DNA of 64,000 nucleotides. Origin: Kitasatospora sp. MAA4 (GTDB lineage: Bacteria > Actinomycetota > Actinomycetes > Streptomycetales > Streptomycetaceae). Shown piece after piece: positions 1 to 8,241 of this stretch. Position 1 is the first letter of the stretch. The number at the start of each line of letters is the position of its first letter. The stretch covers positions 1-64,000 of the forward strand of contig NZ_JARZAI010000035.1 in the NCBI RefSeq assembly GCF_029893355.1. Reading direction: 5' to 3'. Position numbers and translations under genes: made by a program. The notes beneath the pieces are model-generated. The model did not search any database. It saw only the letters and a program-made list of their open reading frames with translations, and was not told where the DNA came from.

Positions 1-98
1 TCGTCCGTCGACGGCTTGACCTGCCCAGGGCGTGGCATCCAGGCACCTCCTGGACAGGCAGCCTACCAGCAAGGATCCTTAAGTCAGTGGTATTGGAG

Positions 99-449
99 CT
101 AGGCACTGTGCTCGACGTATTCGAGGACGACTCCGCCGGGGTGTCGCACGATGGCGTTGCGGCCGGTCGGCACCTGGTTCGGGCCCGAGAGGATCTCTCC
201 ACCGCGCGCGTTCAGGAGTGTCTGGATCCCGTCCAGGTCGTCGACGAGCACGGTGCTCTGGACGTCACGGAACGGGGCGAGCCCCTCGGCAGTGCCCGCG
301 ACGAGCAGGAAGCCGCCGATGCTCGCCACCTCCACACCGCTGTAGGCAAAGCGCCTCCCTCCCTCCTGGCCCGTCAGGTCGCGCAGGGCAGGCAGAGCAC
401 GGTCCAGGTCATCCACATACAGCCGAGCCAGCGTGGCCAGCACCTTCAT
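99..449 (-). CDS. VOC/glyoxalase-like fold protein
   Basis: A 116-residue single-module protein with the alternating beta-alpha pattern of the vicinal oxygen chelate superfamily: an N-terminal strand and helix (MKVLATLARLYVDDLDRALP) and a C-terminal strand of the type HPGGVVLEYVE, where the Glu is a usual metal ligand. The frame is open further upstream, but the ATG at 449 is preceded by a strong GGAGGGG ribosome site, so it is preferred. It is divergent from an ArsR-family gene 86 bp away, a common arrangement for a regulator and its target. The substrate cannot be read from sequence; it could be a lyase, a dioxygenase-like enzyme or a small-molecule binding (resistance) protein. Confidence 0.72.
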   Translation of the reverse strand: MKVLATLARLYVDDLDRALPALRDLTGQEGGRRFAYSGVEVASIGGFLLVAGTAEGLAPFRDVQSTVLVDDLDGIQTLLNARGGEILSGPNQVPTGRNAIVRHPGGVVLEYVEHSA

Positions 450-535
450 GTCCGCCCCTCCAAGATCAATTCGACTTTCCCGAACTGTTGAATCGACCGC
501 CATACTAGGCACAGGTCCCGAAGCGGAGGAAGCGG

Positions 536-913
536 ATGCGCGCACTGCCCCAGCCCAAGCCCGAAGACTTCGATCTGGCGACCGTGCTGCACGCCCTCGG
601 CGACCCAGTGCGACTGGAACTGCTGCGACGCCTGACAGCGGAGGGCGAAACCACCTGCAGCCCCGAGGGGGTGACAGTTCCGCGCTCGACGCTGTCCAAC
701 CATTGGCGAATCCTGCGCGAGGCGGGCATCACGTCCACGCACATCAGCGGGAAGACCCGGCTGGTGACCCTGCGCCGGAACGAACTCGATGCCCGCTTCC
801 CCCGCCTGCTCGGCGCCGTGCTGGACGAGTTCACCCACCCGTCCAGTCCACCACCCGGCGCCTCAAGTGATCCAATTTCCGGAGGCTCCAGGACTGTTCT
901 GCGCTCTCGGTGA
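536..913 (+). CDS. ArsR-family winged-helix transcriptional regulator
   Basis: This 125-residue protein carries the ArsR/SmtB winged helix at about residues 15-85: a first helix of the form LHALGDPVRLELLRRL, and a recognition helix around VPRSTLSNHWRILREAGI, followed by a wing. No paired Cys or His metal site is evident in the HTH, so it is more likely one of the non-metal ArsR regulators. The C-terminal 25 residues are Pro/Ser/Arg rich and probably disordered. The start is supported by GGAGGAAG just upstream. It is divergent from the VOC gene, and the shared 86-bp spacer is the probable operator region. Confidence 0.85.
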   Translation: MRALPQPKPEDFDLATVLHALGDPVRLELLRRLTAEGETTCSPEGVTVPRSTLSNHWRILREAGITSTHISGKTRLVTLRRNELDARFPRLLGAVLDEFTHPSSPPPGASSDPISGGSRTVLRSR

Positions 914-955
914 ACGAACCATGCCGTCCCCGCCAGCCACGCCTAGCCTGGCGGC

Positions 956-1639
956 ATGGACCTCGTGGAAGTGCTGCCCAACCTCCATCTGCTCCAGTTC
1001 GAGGTGGGTCAGGCCTACCTCTGGAGCGACCCCGACGCGCTGACCCTGATCGACACCGGTCCGGCCGGCTCCGCACCCGCCATCGCCGCGGCTGTGCGCT
1101 CACTTGGCCGACGGCCCGCTGAGATCCAGCGGATCATCCTCACCCACGGCCACAACGACCACACCGGCGGCGCCGCCGAGGCTGCCGCCTGGGGCGAGGC
1201 CCAGGTGCTCGCGGGGCAGGCCGACGCCCCGGTCATCCGTGGTGAACTCCCGGCGCCACCACCAGTGCTGACGGAGTGGGAGCGTGAGCTTGCGTCCACG
1301 ATCCCGCTGCCTCCGCCGACCGAGCCGGTCCCCGTGGACTGCGAGCTGGTGGACGGCGACACCGTCGAATTCGGCGACGGCGCTCAGGTGTTCGCCGTCC
1401 CCGGCCACACCGACGGCAGCATCGCGCTCTACCTGCCCGGCCCGCGCGTGCTCTTCACCGGCGACACCATCGCCAACGTGGGCGGCCACACCATGCTCGG
1501 TGTCTTCAACACCGACCGCGAGCGAGCAGCCAAGTCGCTCCACCTCCAGAGCCGCCTGGACTCCGACATCGCCTGCTTCGGCCACGGCGAGCCCATCGTC
1601 GGCGGCGCGGCCGAGCGATTGCGCCGCATCGTGGGCTGA
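956..1639 (+). CDS. MBL-fold metallo-hydrolase
   Basis: A 227-residue metallo-beta-lactamase-fold hydrolase. The zinc motif HxHxDH is complete (H64, H66, D68, H69 in the stretch ILTHGHNDHTGG), followed by a VPGHTDGS histidine, an FTGDT aspartate and a late FGHGEP histidine, so both metal sites look intact. Length and motif order fit the small glyoxalase II-like branch. It follows the ArsR gene on the same strand after a 42-bp gap and may be its co-transcribed target. The substrate is not predictable; hydroxyacyl-thioester or lactone hydrolysis are reasonable guesses. Confidence 0.85.
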   Translation: MDLVEVLPNLHLLQFEVGQAYLWSDPDALTLIDTGPAGSAPAIAAAVRSLGRRPAEIQRIILTHGHNDHTGGAAEAAAWGEAQVLAGQADAPVIRGELPAPPPVLTEWERELASTIPLPPPTEPVPVDCELVDGDTVEFGDGAQVFAVPGHTDGSIALYLPGPRVLFTGDTIANVGGHTMLGVFNTDRERAAKSLHLQSRLDSDIACFGHGEPIVGGAAERLRRIVG

Positions 1640-1758
1640 GGATCGCGCAGGCGCCGCAAGCGTGACCGGCCTGGGAGCGTATCCAGCTCCCGGGCCCTGG
1701 TTTGCCACCCAATTCTCAAGCGATCCATTTGCCCGGTCGGTCCAAGCCCGTCTCTCCA

Positions 1759-2625
1759 TCAGACATGGCGAAGCAGGGTGCGGAGGTGGGCGACGCGGGC
1801 GCGAACGTCGACCTGGGGTGACTGGTGGCTGCGGGAGGGTGGGGTGCCGTGGCAGGGACGGCAGAGGCCGCCGGGGAGGGATTCGGGGCGACCGGGGGTG
1901 CGGCACTCCGTGCACTCCATGACGCGCCGCGCGGGCTGTTCGGTCGGGGCGGCGCGGAGTTGCTGCGGCGGGAGCTTGTCGACGAGCCGTCGGCGGGTGA
2001 GGCCGCCGGGGCTGGACACCGACTCCGGGAGTCCGGCGGTGAGGGCCGCGTGCAACTGCGGCACGGTTGCGCCGAGTTCCAGCCAGGCGGCGGCGAGCGG
2101 CTCCAGCTCGGCGCACTCGCGGGCGGAGAGCGCGAGGCGGGAGTCGGCGAGCCCGAGCGTGGACAGCGCCTCGTACGCCTCCGAGCGGCGCGGACGGGCG
2201 GGCGCGGGGCGGACTGTTCGGGCCTCAGCCTCGGCTGGGGCCGGTGGCGCCACCGGCTCGTCCAGGAACCGCGCCCACCACGCGTCGTCGCGCGCCGTCC
2301 GCGAGAAGTACGTCCGGTGGACCCAACGGGTGCGCCCGTCGCCCAGGTTCACCCGGATCCGGCGCAGGTGACCGGCCGCCGAGAGCATCCGGAGCGCGGA
2401 GGCCACGGCCTGCTGGCCGTAGCGCGGCTGCTCCCTGGCGAGGGTCTTGGTGTCCATCGCGGCGCCCTCGGGCAGCCGGTCGATGAACGCGGCGAGGTAC
2501 GCCTCGCGCTCGGGCAGGTGTGCGAAGTCTGCGCCATGATGGCGGACTTGGTGCGGCGCGATGCGCTTTCCGTAGCCGGGAGAGGCCATCGGCGGGCAGG
2601 CGACGGTAGAGTTGGCAGTAGCCAC
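1759..2625 (-). CDS. Winged-helix protein with C-terminal zinc-ribbon-like cysteines
   Basis: A 288-residue protein of the kind often annotated in Streptomyces as a MarR-like or HTH hypothetical. Residues about 25-110 form a winged-helix-like stretch (DTKTLAREQPRYGQQAVASALRMLSAAGHLRRI and following wing). The middle is Ala/Pro rich, and residues about 255-275 contain two CxxC pairs (CTEC and CRPC) that could bind zinc. The assigned start is GTG at 2625 with no convincing Shine-Dalgarno sequence; ATG at 2589 is an alternative. A hairpin at 2656-2692 lies directly upstream. DNA binding is inferred; the target is unknown. Confidence 0.7.
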   Translation of the reverse strand: MATANSTVACPPMASPGYGKRIAPHQVRHHGADFAHLPEREAYLAAFIDRLPEGAAMDTKTLAREQPRYGQQAVASALRMLSAAGHLRRIRVNLGDGRTRWVHRTYFSRTARDDAWWARFLDEPVAPPAPAEAEARTVRPAPARPRRSEAYEALSTLGLADSRLALSARECAELEPLAAAWLELGATVPQLHAALTAGLPESVSSPGGLTRRRLVDKLPPQQLRAAPTEQPARRVMECTECRTPGRPESLPGGLCRPCHGTPPSRSHQSPQVDVRARVAHLRTLLRHV

Positions 2626-2655
2626 AGGATCGACGTCTTTCGATCTAGTCGGTCA

Positions 2656-2692
2656 AACCCCCCTCTGGTGTTGGTAGCACCGGTCGGGGGTT
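2656..2692 (-). promoter_or_regulatory. Terminator/attenuator-like hairpin upstream of the HTH/zinc-ribbon gene
   Basis: On the minus strand an AACCCCC arm pairs with GGGGGGTT, with an inner GGTG/CACC stem, and the hairpin ends in TTT. It lies about 30 bp upstream of the gene starting at 2625, so it is in the leader of that gene or terminates transcription entering it. The 2626-2934 gap otherwise shows only a Pro-rich 62-codon frame (2645-2833, minus) that overlaps the hairpin and is not convincing as a gene. Confidence 0.4.
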
Positions 2693-2934
2693 GCTCTTTG
2701 CGGCGAACGGTACACCGGATGTGCGGAGCGTGGCGACTCGTGACGAATAGTCATATTCACTGACGGCTGGCGGGGTTGGGGCGGGTGGGGGGGTGGGTTG
2801 AGTAACCTCCCGTTCCTCTAAGGCAGCGCTCAACTCTCGCCCCTCGGAGCTCAGACACCGAGGCGCCCGCCCCCAATGCCCTTGGGGTACGCGAGCGTGA
2901 CGCCCACCGACGTGGAGCGAACTCCCAGGAACGC

Positions 2935-3435
2935 CTACGCGGCGCGGGAGGGCTCTCGCGGCTCTCGCACCATGAAGACGTCGACCGGGTCCTCGGTCTC
3001 CACGGTGAACCCGTGGCGCTCGTAGAGCCGCCGAGCAGCACTGCCTTGCAGAACGTTCAGGCGGACACGCACACCGTCAGCGTCGGCCCGCTCCAGCAGC
3101 GCGCTCAGCACAGCAGAGCCGATCCCCCGCCCCTGGACGCCGGGTGAGAGAAAGAAGTGCTCCAGCCACTGCGCGTCCCCCGCCGGCCGCAGGGCGACGC
3201 AACCCGCGAAGGCGTCATCGACCAGGACGATCGACATGTACTCCGGAACGAAGGCATCCCGAAACCGCTGCCGGACGCGCTCCTCGTCGAACCGCCCCAA
3301 CCGCACCAGATCCGGCCGCATCACCACCGCCCGAAGCTCCACGATCACCTCGACGTCGTCCAGGCTCGCGGAGCGAAGCGCCCATCCCCCGGGGCGGGCC
3401 GCCTCGATGGCGTCCGCCTGTGTGCTCGTAGTCAT
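2935..3435 (-). CDS. GNAT-family N-acetyltransferase
   Basis: A 166-residue GNAT enzyme. The core is complete: a strand carrying WALRSASLDDVEVIVELR, then the acetyl-CoA pyrophosphate loop in motif A (LSPGVQGRGIGSAVLSALLERA), and a C-terminal stretch GSAARRLYERHGFTVE typical of motif B. The ATG at 3435 sits 6 nt after a possible -10 box GATACT (minus strand), so a leaderless transcript is plausible. The frame is also open upstream through the ATPase-like protein at 4218, with no stop between them, so it may instead be the C-terminal domain of a 427-residue fusion. The substrate is unknown. Confidence 0.8.
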   Translation of the reverse strand: MTTSTQADAIEAARPGGWALRSASLDDVEVIVELRAVVMRPDLVRLGRFDEERVRQRFRDAFVPEYMSIVLVDDAFAGCVALRPAGDAQWLEHFFLSPGVQGRGIGSAVLSALLERADADGVRVRLNVLQGSAARRLYERHGFTVETEDPVDVFMVREPREPSRAA

Positions 3436-4218
3436 GATCGAAGTATCGCAGCGCTCCCGGCGGCGAAGGAAACGACTGGGTGGGTCGCCGGGCGGGGGGC
3501 CGCGGGGCCTGGCGGGCTGCCGGGGCGCTCGGGTATGGCGGGTCCGGGTACTGGCGCCTGGTGTCGGGGAGTGTGGTGGTCGTCCGGGTAGGCATCGGCC
3601 TGTGGGGGTGCGGGAAGGGGGGCCCGTTCGTCGGTCGCCGGGCCGCTGTTGCGCGGTGGCGCGTGGTCCGGCCGGCCGACTGCGCGTGGGGCGTTTCGTC
3701 GGGGCGGGAGGGCGGCGTGCAGCGGCGTGCCGCTGCGGTGTGCCGGGCTGTTGGCGCTCTTGCGGTTCCTCGTGCCAGTCGATGTAGAGGATGCAGCCCC
3801 CGGGGTGAGGGGTGCGGGAGGTCCGTGCGGTGACGTGGTCGGGGAAGGCGAGGTGCGCGAGTACTCGTTCGTCGAGTGTGACATCGCCGGGCCGGTCGTC
3901 GGGGTCGGCGGTCCGTAGGCCCAGCCCGATGCCGGTGGCGGTGCGCGCCAGTTCCAGGACGAGCGGGCCGGTGTCGTGGCGCACCGCGTTGGTCAGGATT
4001 TGGGTGAGCAGGAGGTTGGTGGTGCGCACAAGTCCGGGGAGGTCGAGGTGCCAGGTGGTCAGCTGCCAGCGCACGACCTCCTGGACCTGGGCAGCGCTGT
4101 GCGCTGGTTGGGGCAGGTACCAGATGAGCGCGGTGCCGAGCATGCCGCAGGCCGGCGGCAGGGCCCAGACGAGGTCCTGGCCGGGCTGTCGGCCGGTGCT
4201 CGGGGTGTGCGTGGTCAT
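2935..4218 (-). CDS. HATPase_c (RsbW-like) domain protein, open in frame into the GNAT domain
   Basis: From the ATG at 4218 the frame encodes an N-terminal region (residues about 35-155) resembling the small actinobacterial ATP-binding regulatory proteins of the RsbW/HATPase_c type, with an N-box-like LTQILTNAVRH and a C-terminal CILYIDWH strand. The G1 DxGxG box is not clear. After about residue 160 comes a roughly 100-residue Pro/Arg-rich stretch that looks non-coding or disordered, and the same frame then enters the GNAT domain without a stop. Either this is a 427-residue fusion, or the ATPase-like gene has lost its stop and the GNAT is translated separately from 3435. It is the distal end of the polysaccharide operon. 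Confidence 0.5.
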   Translation of the reverse strand: MTTHTPSTGRQPGQDLVWALPPACGMLGTALIWYLPQPAHSAAQVQEVVRWQLTTWHLDLPGLVRTTNLLLTQILTNAVRHDTGPLVLELARTATGIGLGLRTADPDDRPGDVTLDERVLAHLAFPDHVTARTSRTPHPGGCILYIDWHEEPQERQQPGTPQRHAAARRPPAPTKRPTRSRPAGPRATAQQRPGDRRTGPPSRTPTGRCLPGRPPHSPTPGASTRTRHTRAPRQPARPRGPPPGDPPSRFLRRRERCDTSIMTTSTQADAIEAARPGGWALRSASLDDVEVIVELRAVVMRPDLVRLGRFDEERVRQRFRDAFVPEYMSIVLVDDAFAGCVALRPAGDAQWLEHFFLSPGVQGRGIGSAVLSALLERADADGVRVRLNVLQGSAARRLYERHGFTVETEDPVDVFMVREPREPSRAA

Positions 4219-4289
4219 GGCTCTCCCGCCGGGTTGCGGTTGTCGGCGCGGCCGGCTCCCGGGCCGTGTGGTGGAGGCGTGGTGTGGCG

Positions 4290-5363
4290 TCAGCCCGGGC
4301 GCAGGGCGTCGAGGACGTGTGCCGTGCGCAGTGCTGTGTTCCGCAGGCGTGGATGAGCGGTGGTGAGGGTCACTGCGGTGCGGTAGGTGGCCGAGCCGCC
4401 GCGGATGGCTGCTGCTCGGGGTCCGCCGCGCTGGAGGTGTCCTTCGCCGACTGTGAGGTCTGTGGTCTTGAGGGCCCGTTTGGTGGGATCGTCGCCGCGG
4501 CCCATATCGATGAGTCGGATGCCGTGCGCGGCAGCTGCCTGGCAGATCTTCAGGTTGAGCATGACACCTGGTGAGTACGGGGCGAAGCGGGGTTCGTAGG
4601 CGGTGAACCACAGGGCCTGGGTTTGCTGGGAAAGCAGGCTGTACTGGCAGGCGATGGGCTGCCCGTTGCAGGAGAGCGTGGAGAGGATTCCCGTGCAACC
4701 GCCCGCGCGGGACTGCAGCAGGGAGTGTAGGAGTCTGGCGGTGAAGGGGCGCGCGAAGTGGTCGCGGTAGCCCTTGGCGTGGTATTGGTCGGTCTTCCAG
4801 CGGACGAGGGTGTCGAGGAGTTCGTGGCTGTCGCGGTAGCTGAAGTCGACTGTTCCTTCGCGTTGTTGGAGTTTGCGCTGCTTGGCGCGGATCTTGCGCA
4901 GGAAGGCGGGCGACTTGGCGTGCAGTTGGTCGAGGTAGCCGGGCCAGCCGTCCTCGAGCCGGATCGCCGGTGAGGTGGCGCTGAGCTGGGTTCCCGCCTC
5001 CAGGGTCGGTTGGTTGGCGGTGAGGTGGTCGAAGTCCCACACGGCCAGGTCGCAGGCCTGCAGTAGGTCACGGGCGTTGAGGTGGAGGTCGGGCTGGTGG
5101 ATCAGGCCCTGGCAGTCGTTGAAGCCGCAGCCGATGGGTTTTCCCGCGCCGAGGCGGTGGTGTTCGAATGGGAAGAAGCCGGTTGGTTCGGGGCCGGCGA
5201 AGATGACGGCGATGCGTGCGGTACGGCGCAGCGCCCCTACGGCCAGGGTGTAGCCAGGTGCCAGGAACGGATTCGCGCTGTCCGGTGTGGCGTCCAGGAG
5301 TCGCTGCCAGGCGGCTGTGTGGGCCGGGGTCAGTTCTTGCGGTCTGATGACGGTGATGTCCAT
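4290..5363 (-). CDS. CelD/FemAB-like acyltransferase (GNAT fold)
   Basis: A 357-residue protein with the double-GNAT architecture of CelD/BcsL and FemAB-like acyltransferases that act in polysaccharide and peptidoglycan assembly. Visible landmarks are a Lys/Arg-rich helix (SPAFLRKIRAKQRKLQQ) between the halves, the acceptor-half segment LVRWKTDQYHAKGYRDHF, and a late strand-turn FTAYEPRFAPYSPGVMLNLK then RLIDMGRGDDPTKR, which is characteristic of the family. No signal peptide is seen, so it is probably cytoplasmic. It lies 9 bp downstream of the glycoside-hydrolase-like gene. A role in acylating a sugar or lipid-linked intermediate is inferred from context. Confidence 0.75.
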   Translation of the reverse strand: MDITVIRPQELTPAHTAAWQRLLDATPDSANPFLAPGYTLAVGALRRTARIAVIFAGPEPTGFFPFEHHRLGAGKPIGCGFNDCQGLIHQPDLHLNARDLLQACDLAVWDFDHLTANQPTLEAGTQLSATSPAIRLEDGWPGYLDQLHAKSPAFLRKIRAKQRKLQQREGTVDFSYRDSHELLDTLVRWKTDQYHAKGYRDHFARPFTARLLHSLLQSRAGGCTGILSTLSCNGQPIACQYSLLSQQTQALWFTAYEPRFAPYSPGVMLNLKICQAAAAHGIRLIDMGRGDDPTKRALKTTDLTVGEGHLQRGGPRAAAIRGGSATYRTAVTLTTAHPRLRNTALRTAHVLDALRPG

Positions 5364-5372
5364 GGCGGTGTC

Positions 5373-6668
5373 TCATCCGTAGTTGTGGATGACGGCCGTG
5401 TAGTCGGCGAGCGAGGATCCGGGGGTGCCGTTGTAGAGGTCGTCGTCGAAGGCCCACATGAGGTCGCTGAGTCCGCAGTGGGCCATCTGGCGGGCGGCGT
5501 CAGCTATCACGCCTGGGTGGTAGGGGGAGATTTGGTTGCCCGCGCTCTCGCCGCCGAGCAGGGTGAAGCCGTCCTGCCGTGCGGCCCGGGTCACCCAGCG
5601 GGTCGAGGACCACGAGTAGACCTCCGTGGCCTGCGGGCTGTGGGTGTCGACCGTGGTGTCGTCGGGCTCGCAGGCGTTGTTGGGCGGGGTGCCGGTCCCG
5701 TCGACGAGGGCGGTGCTGACGATCTGCACGCCTGGTAGATGTGTGAGCTGCGCCAGTGTCAGGTAGAAGCCCACGCCCTGGGCTGTCAGGGTCGGTTCGA
5801 CCGAGCCGTCGAGGTGGGCGTTGAGTTCTCCTTGCAGTTCACGCGGGTGGTAACCGGTGCCCGGTACCAGGACTCTCAGCAGGCCCTGGAATCCCACGGT
5901 GCGCAGCGTCGAGAGCTGCCAGTTGACGGCGCCGCTCAAGGCGGCGAGGTACCAGTCGTACCAGGTGGTCACCTGGGCCTGGGTGAACTCTTGCCCTTGG
6001 TACTGCGCGGCGCCGGGTTTCCAGCCCGGGTAGGGGTTGGGTGGGGTGCTGGGCGGCAGTTGGGCGCCGGCGCCCTGCGCGTTCACGTCGTAGGCCCAGT
6101 AGGTGTTGGTGTGGCCCGCACGGCTGCCCTTGGGGTAGCTGAACTCGCCGGAGTCGTCGGTGCCGATGCGGATCGCGCGGAAGGCGGACAGGTCGAGGTC
6201 CTCGGCGACGCGGGCCAGATAGGTCTGGGCGTGGGCGCGGACGTCCTGGCTGAAGACGAGGTTGGCGCAGTCGGGGACGCTGTCGCCGTATTGGTCGACG
6301 TACCGGGCCCCGGGGAGGTTCAGCAGCCAGTCGGGTGGGCTGGCGAGTCCGGGGTCGAGTTCGAGTTGGAGGCCGGCCTTGCGGAAGGCGGTGATCTGTT
6401 GGCGGAGCGTCGAGACGTAGTCGGTGTCGAAGGCACCGGGTGCGGGTTCGTAGCGTTTCCAGGAGATGGCGAGGCTGGCGAGGCTGATGCCTGCGTTGCG
6501 CTCGCGGGCGGCGTTCTCTGGGTCGCTCTGCAGGGTGCCGAAGAGGTAGCGGCTGTTGCCCGGTTCGCCGGGGTTGGTGGCGCTTCCCCCCAGGCAGAGC
6601 AGGGCGACGGCGCTCAGGGCCCAGCCCAGCGTGCGGTACCAGTTGTGGTGGCGCAGGTCAGCCGCCAT
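5373..6668 (-). CDS. Secreted or membrane-anchored glycoside-hydrolase-like protein (TIM-barrel type)
   Basis: About 431 residues. The start at 6668 is chosen because it overlaps the end of the upstream glycosyltransferase by 11 bp and gives an N-terminal hydrophobic segment (LGWALSAVALLCLGGSAT) that could be a signal peptide or anchor. The body resembles beta-galactosidase/GH42-like TIM barrels: an early LASLAISWKRYEPAPGAFD, a middle RIGTDDSGEFSYP that would carry a catalytic acid Glu, and a late WAFDDDLYN. Extra-cytoplasmic trimming or modification of the product of the surrounding cluster is inferred. The exact GH family and activity are uncertain. Confidence 0.65.
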   Translation of the reverse strand: MAADLRHHNWYRTLGWALSAVALLCLGGSATNPGEPGNSRYLFGTLQSDPENAARERNAGISLASLAISWKRYEPAPGAFDTDYVSTLRQQITAFRKAGLQLELDPGLASPPDWLLNLPGARYVDQYGDSVPDCANLVFSQDVRAHAQTYLARVAEDLDLSAFRAIRIGTDDSGEFSYPKGSRAGHTNTYWAYDVNAQGAGAQLPPSTPPNPYPGWKPGAAQYQGQEFTQAQVTTWYDWYLAALSGAVNWQLSTLRTVGFQGLLRVLVPGTGYHPRELQGELNAHLDGSVEPTLTAQGVGFYLTLAQLTHLPGVQIVSTALVDGTGTPPNNACEPDDTTVDTHSPQATEVYSWSSTRWVTRAARQDGFTLLGGESAGNQISPYHPGVIADAARQMAHCGLSDLMWAFDDDLYNGTPGSSLADYTAVIHNYG

Positions 6669-8241
6669 GTCCGCTCCCCGGTGCTGCTGCGGGGGCCGTC
6701 GAGGTGGGCAGCGGGATGCGGTAGAGCGCCAGTTGCCCGTAGGTGCGGCCGTGGAAGGAGAAGAGCAGGGTGCCTTGTGCGGCCAGCGCGTGCACCGGGA
6801 TGGGTGCCGCTGCACCATAGCCCTGGTCGATGACCTGCCAGGGGACGACCAGGTACTGTGCGCCGGCCTGTTCGCGCTGGGTGGGGGTCAGCCAGTTGCC
6901 CACCCGGTAGCGGCTCCCCAGTGCCCAGGCGGAGATGCCCGGCGTCGCACCGCCGTCGGGGGCGGAGATGGCGGTGCCGGCCGGGACGTGGTCGTTCAGG
7001 TAGGCCAGCAGCCGCGCGTAGCCGTCATCGGGGGTGGCACGTGTGGTGGTGTAGGCGGCGCAGGAGAAGGTCAGCGCGACCGCGAGGAGAGCGGCGCCGC
7101 CGATCCGGACGGCCCGGCGTGCCGGGTGGCCGGCCGGGGCTTTGCGCAGCAGGGGCAGGGCTGCGGCGATGATGACCGTCGTGGGGACCAGGAGCAGGTA
7201 GAGCGCCTGCTCCTCCAGGGTGCCGATGACGAGCGCGTAGCCGAGGGCGAGCGCGGAGCAGCCGTACATCACGCTGAGCATGCGGTGGACGCGGCTGCCG
7301 CGTTGCAGCAGCAGGAGAAGGGCGAGAGGGCCGGCGGCCAGCAGGAGGTAGCTGCTGCCGTAGCCGGAGATCTGGGCGAGCAGGCGGCCGGAGAGGGAGG
7401 GGGCGCCTTGGGAGTTGAAGCCGGTGGACTGGATGAAGCCGACCAGTCGGCTGATGCCCGAGGTTTTGGCCGCCCAGAACTGCCCGAAGTGGCCGTAGGC
7501 GGTGAGTAGTGCGACATAGACGGTGTATGGCATGACCGTGGCGGCACCGGTCAGCAGGAGCAGCCTTCGTCGGGGTGCCAGTCGCAGCAGGGCGGCTATG
7601 GCCAGGGGTAGCAGGGTCAGCAGCGCCGCTTCGTCCTTGGTCAGCAGCGCGATGCCGAAGAGCAGGCCCGCGGCGAGGGCCCGGGTGCGGGCGTGGGTGG
7701 GGGCCGGGTGCTCGATGAGCGGCAGCATGGTCAGCAGGCCGGCCAGGACCCAGAACATGAGTGACGTTTCGAGCATCACCCGGTCGTTCTGCCGGATCGT
7801 GTAGGGGTCGAGCGCGAAGAGCGCGGCGCCCGCGCTGGCGGCTAGTGGGGAGCGGGTGACGCGCATGATCAGTACGACGATCAGGGCGGCGGTGCCGGCG
7901 GCGAAGAGCGCGTTGAGGGGCCGCATGTCGTGGACGGCTGTCACGGTGTCGGGTGAGTAGCCGAAGAGCTTCTCCCAGGCCGCTTCGAGGTAGAAGAAGG
8001 CGGGCGGGTGCAGGAAGAACGGTGTGCCGCTCGCCTGCGGGAAGCCGCCGAGGGCGGCGCTGTGGCCGACCTGGCGGTAGATCAGTTCGTCGATGAAGAG
8101 GTCGCCCGAGGGTCCGATGCCGATCAGGCGCAGCACCGCGGTGAGGGCGAAGGCGGTGCCGGCGAGCAGAGCGGTGCGGCGGCGGTGTCCGGTGGGCAGC
8201 TGTTGCGGGGCCGCGACGGTCGGTCCGATGGTCAGGGTCAT
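6658..8241 (-). CDS. GT39-type (ArnT/PMT-like) membrane glycosyltransferase
   Basis: A 527-residue integral membrane protein with roughly 11-12 hydrophobic segments. The first extracytoplasmic loop carries the acidic pair of the family (SGDLFIDELIYRQVG), followed by a His-rich loop GTPFFLHPPAFFYLE. Both are typical of polyprenyl-phosphate-sugar dependent transferases (PMT_2/ArnT). A later LTKDEAALLTLLPL also fits the family. The start is the ATG of an ATGA overlap with the deacetylase gene stop. It would transfer a sugar from a polyprenyl phosphate donor outside the membrane, matching the GT2 enzyme at the head of the operon, which may make that donor. Confidence 0.85.
   Translation of the reverse strand: MTLTIGPTVAAPQQLPTGHRRRTALLAGTAFALTAVLRLIGIGPSGDLFIDELIYRQVGHSAALGGFPQASGTPFFLHPPAFFYLEAAWEKLFGYSPDTVTAVHDMRPLNALFAAGTAALIVVLIMRVTRSPLAASAGAALFALDPYTIRQNDRVMLETSLMFWVLAGLLTMLPLIEHPAPTHARTRALAAGLLFGIALLTKDEAALLTLLPLAIAALLRLAPRRRLLLLTGAATVMPYTVYVALLTAYGHFGQFWAAKTSGISRLVGFIQSTGFNSQGAPSLSGRLLAQISGYGSSYLLLAAGPLALLLLLQRGSRVHRMLSVMYGCSALALGYALVIGTLEEQALYLLLVPTTVIIAAALPLLRKAPAGHPARRAVRIGGAALLAVALTFSCAAYTTTRATPDDGYARLLAYLNDHVPAGTAISAPDGGATPGISAWALGSRYRVGNWLTPTQREQAGAQYLVVPWQVIDQGYGAAAPIPVHALAAQGTLLFSFHGRTYGQLALYRIPLPTSTAPAAAPGSGHGG

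Noticed and set aside
2645..2833. 62-codon Pro-rich frame
   Set aside because: Overlaps the hairpin at 2656-2692, has no clear ribosome site and no recognisable domain.
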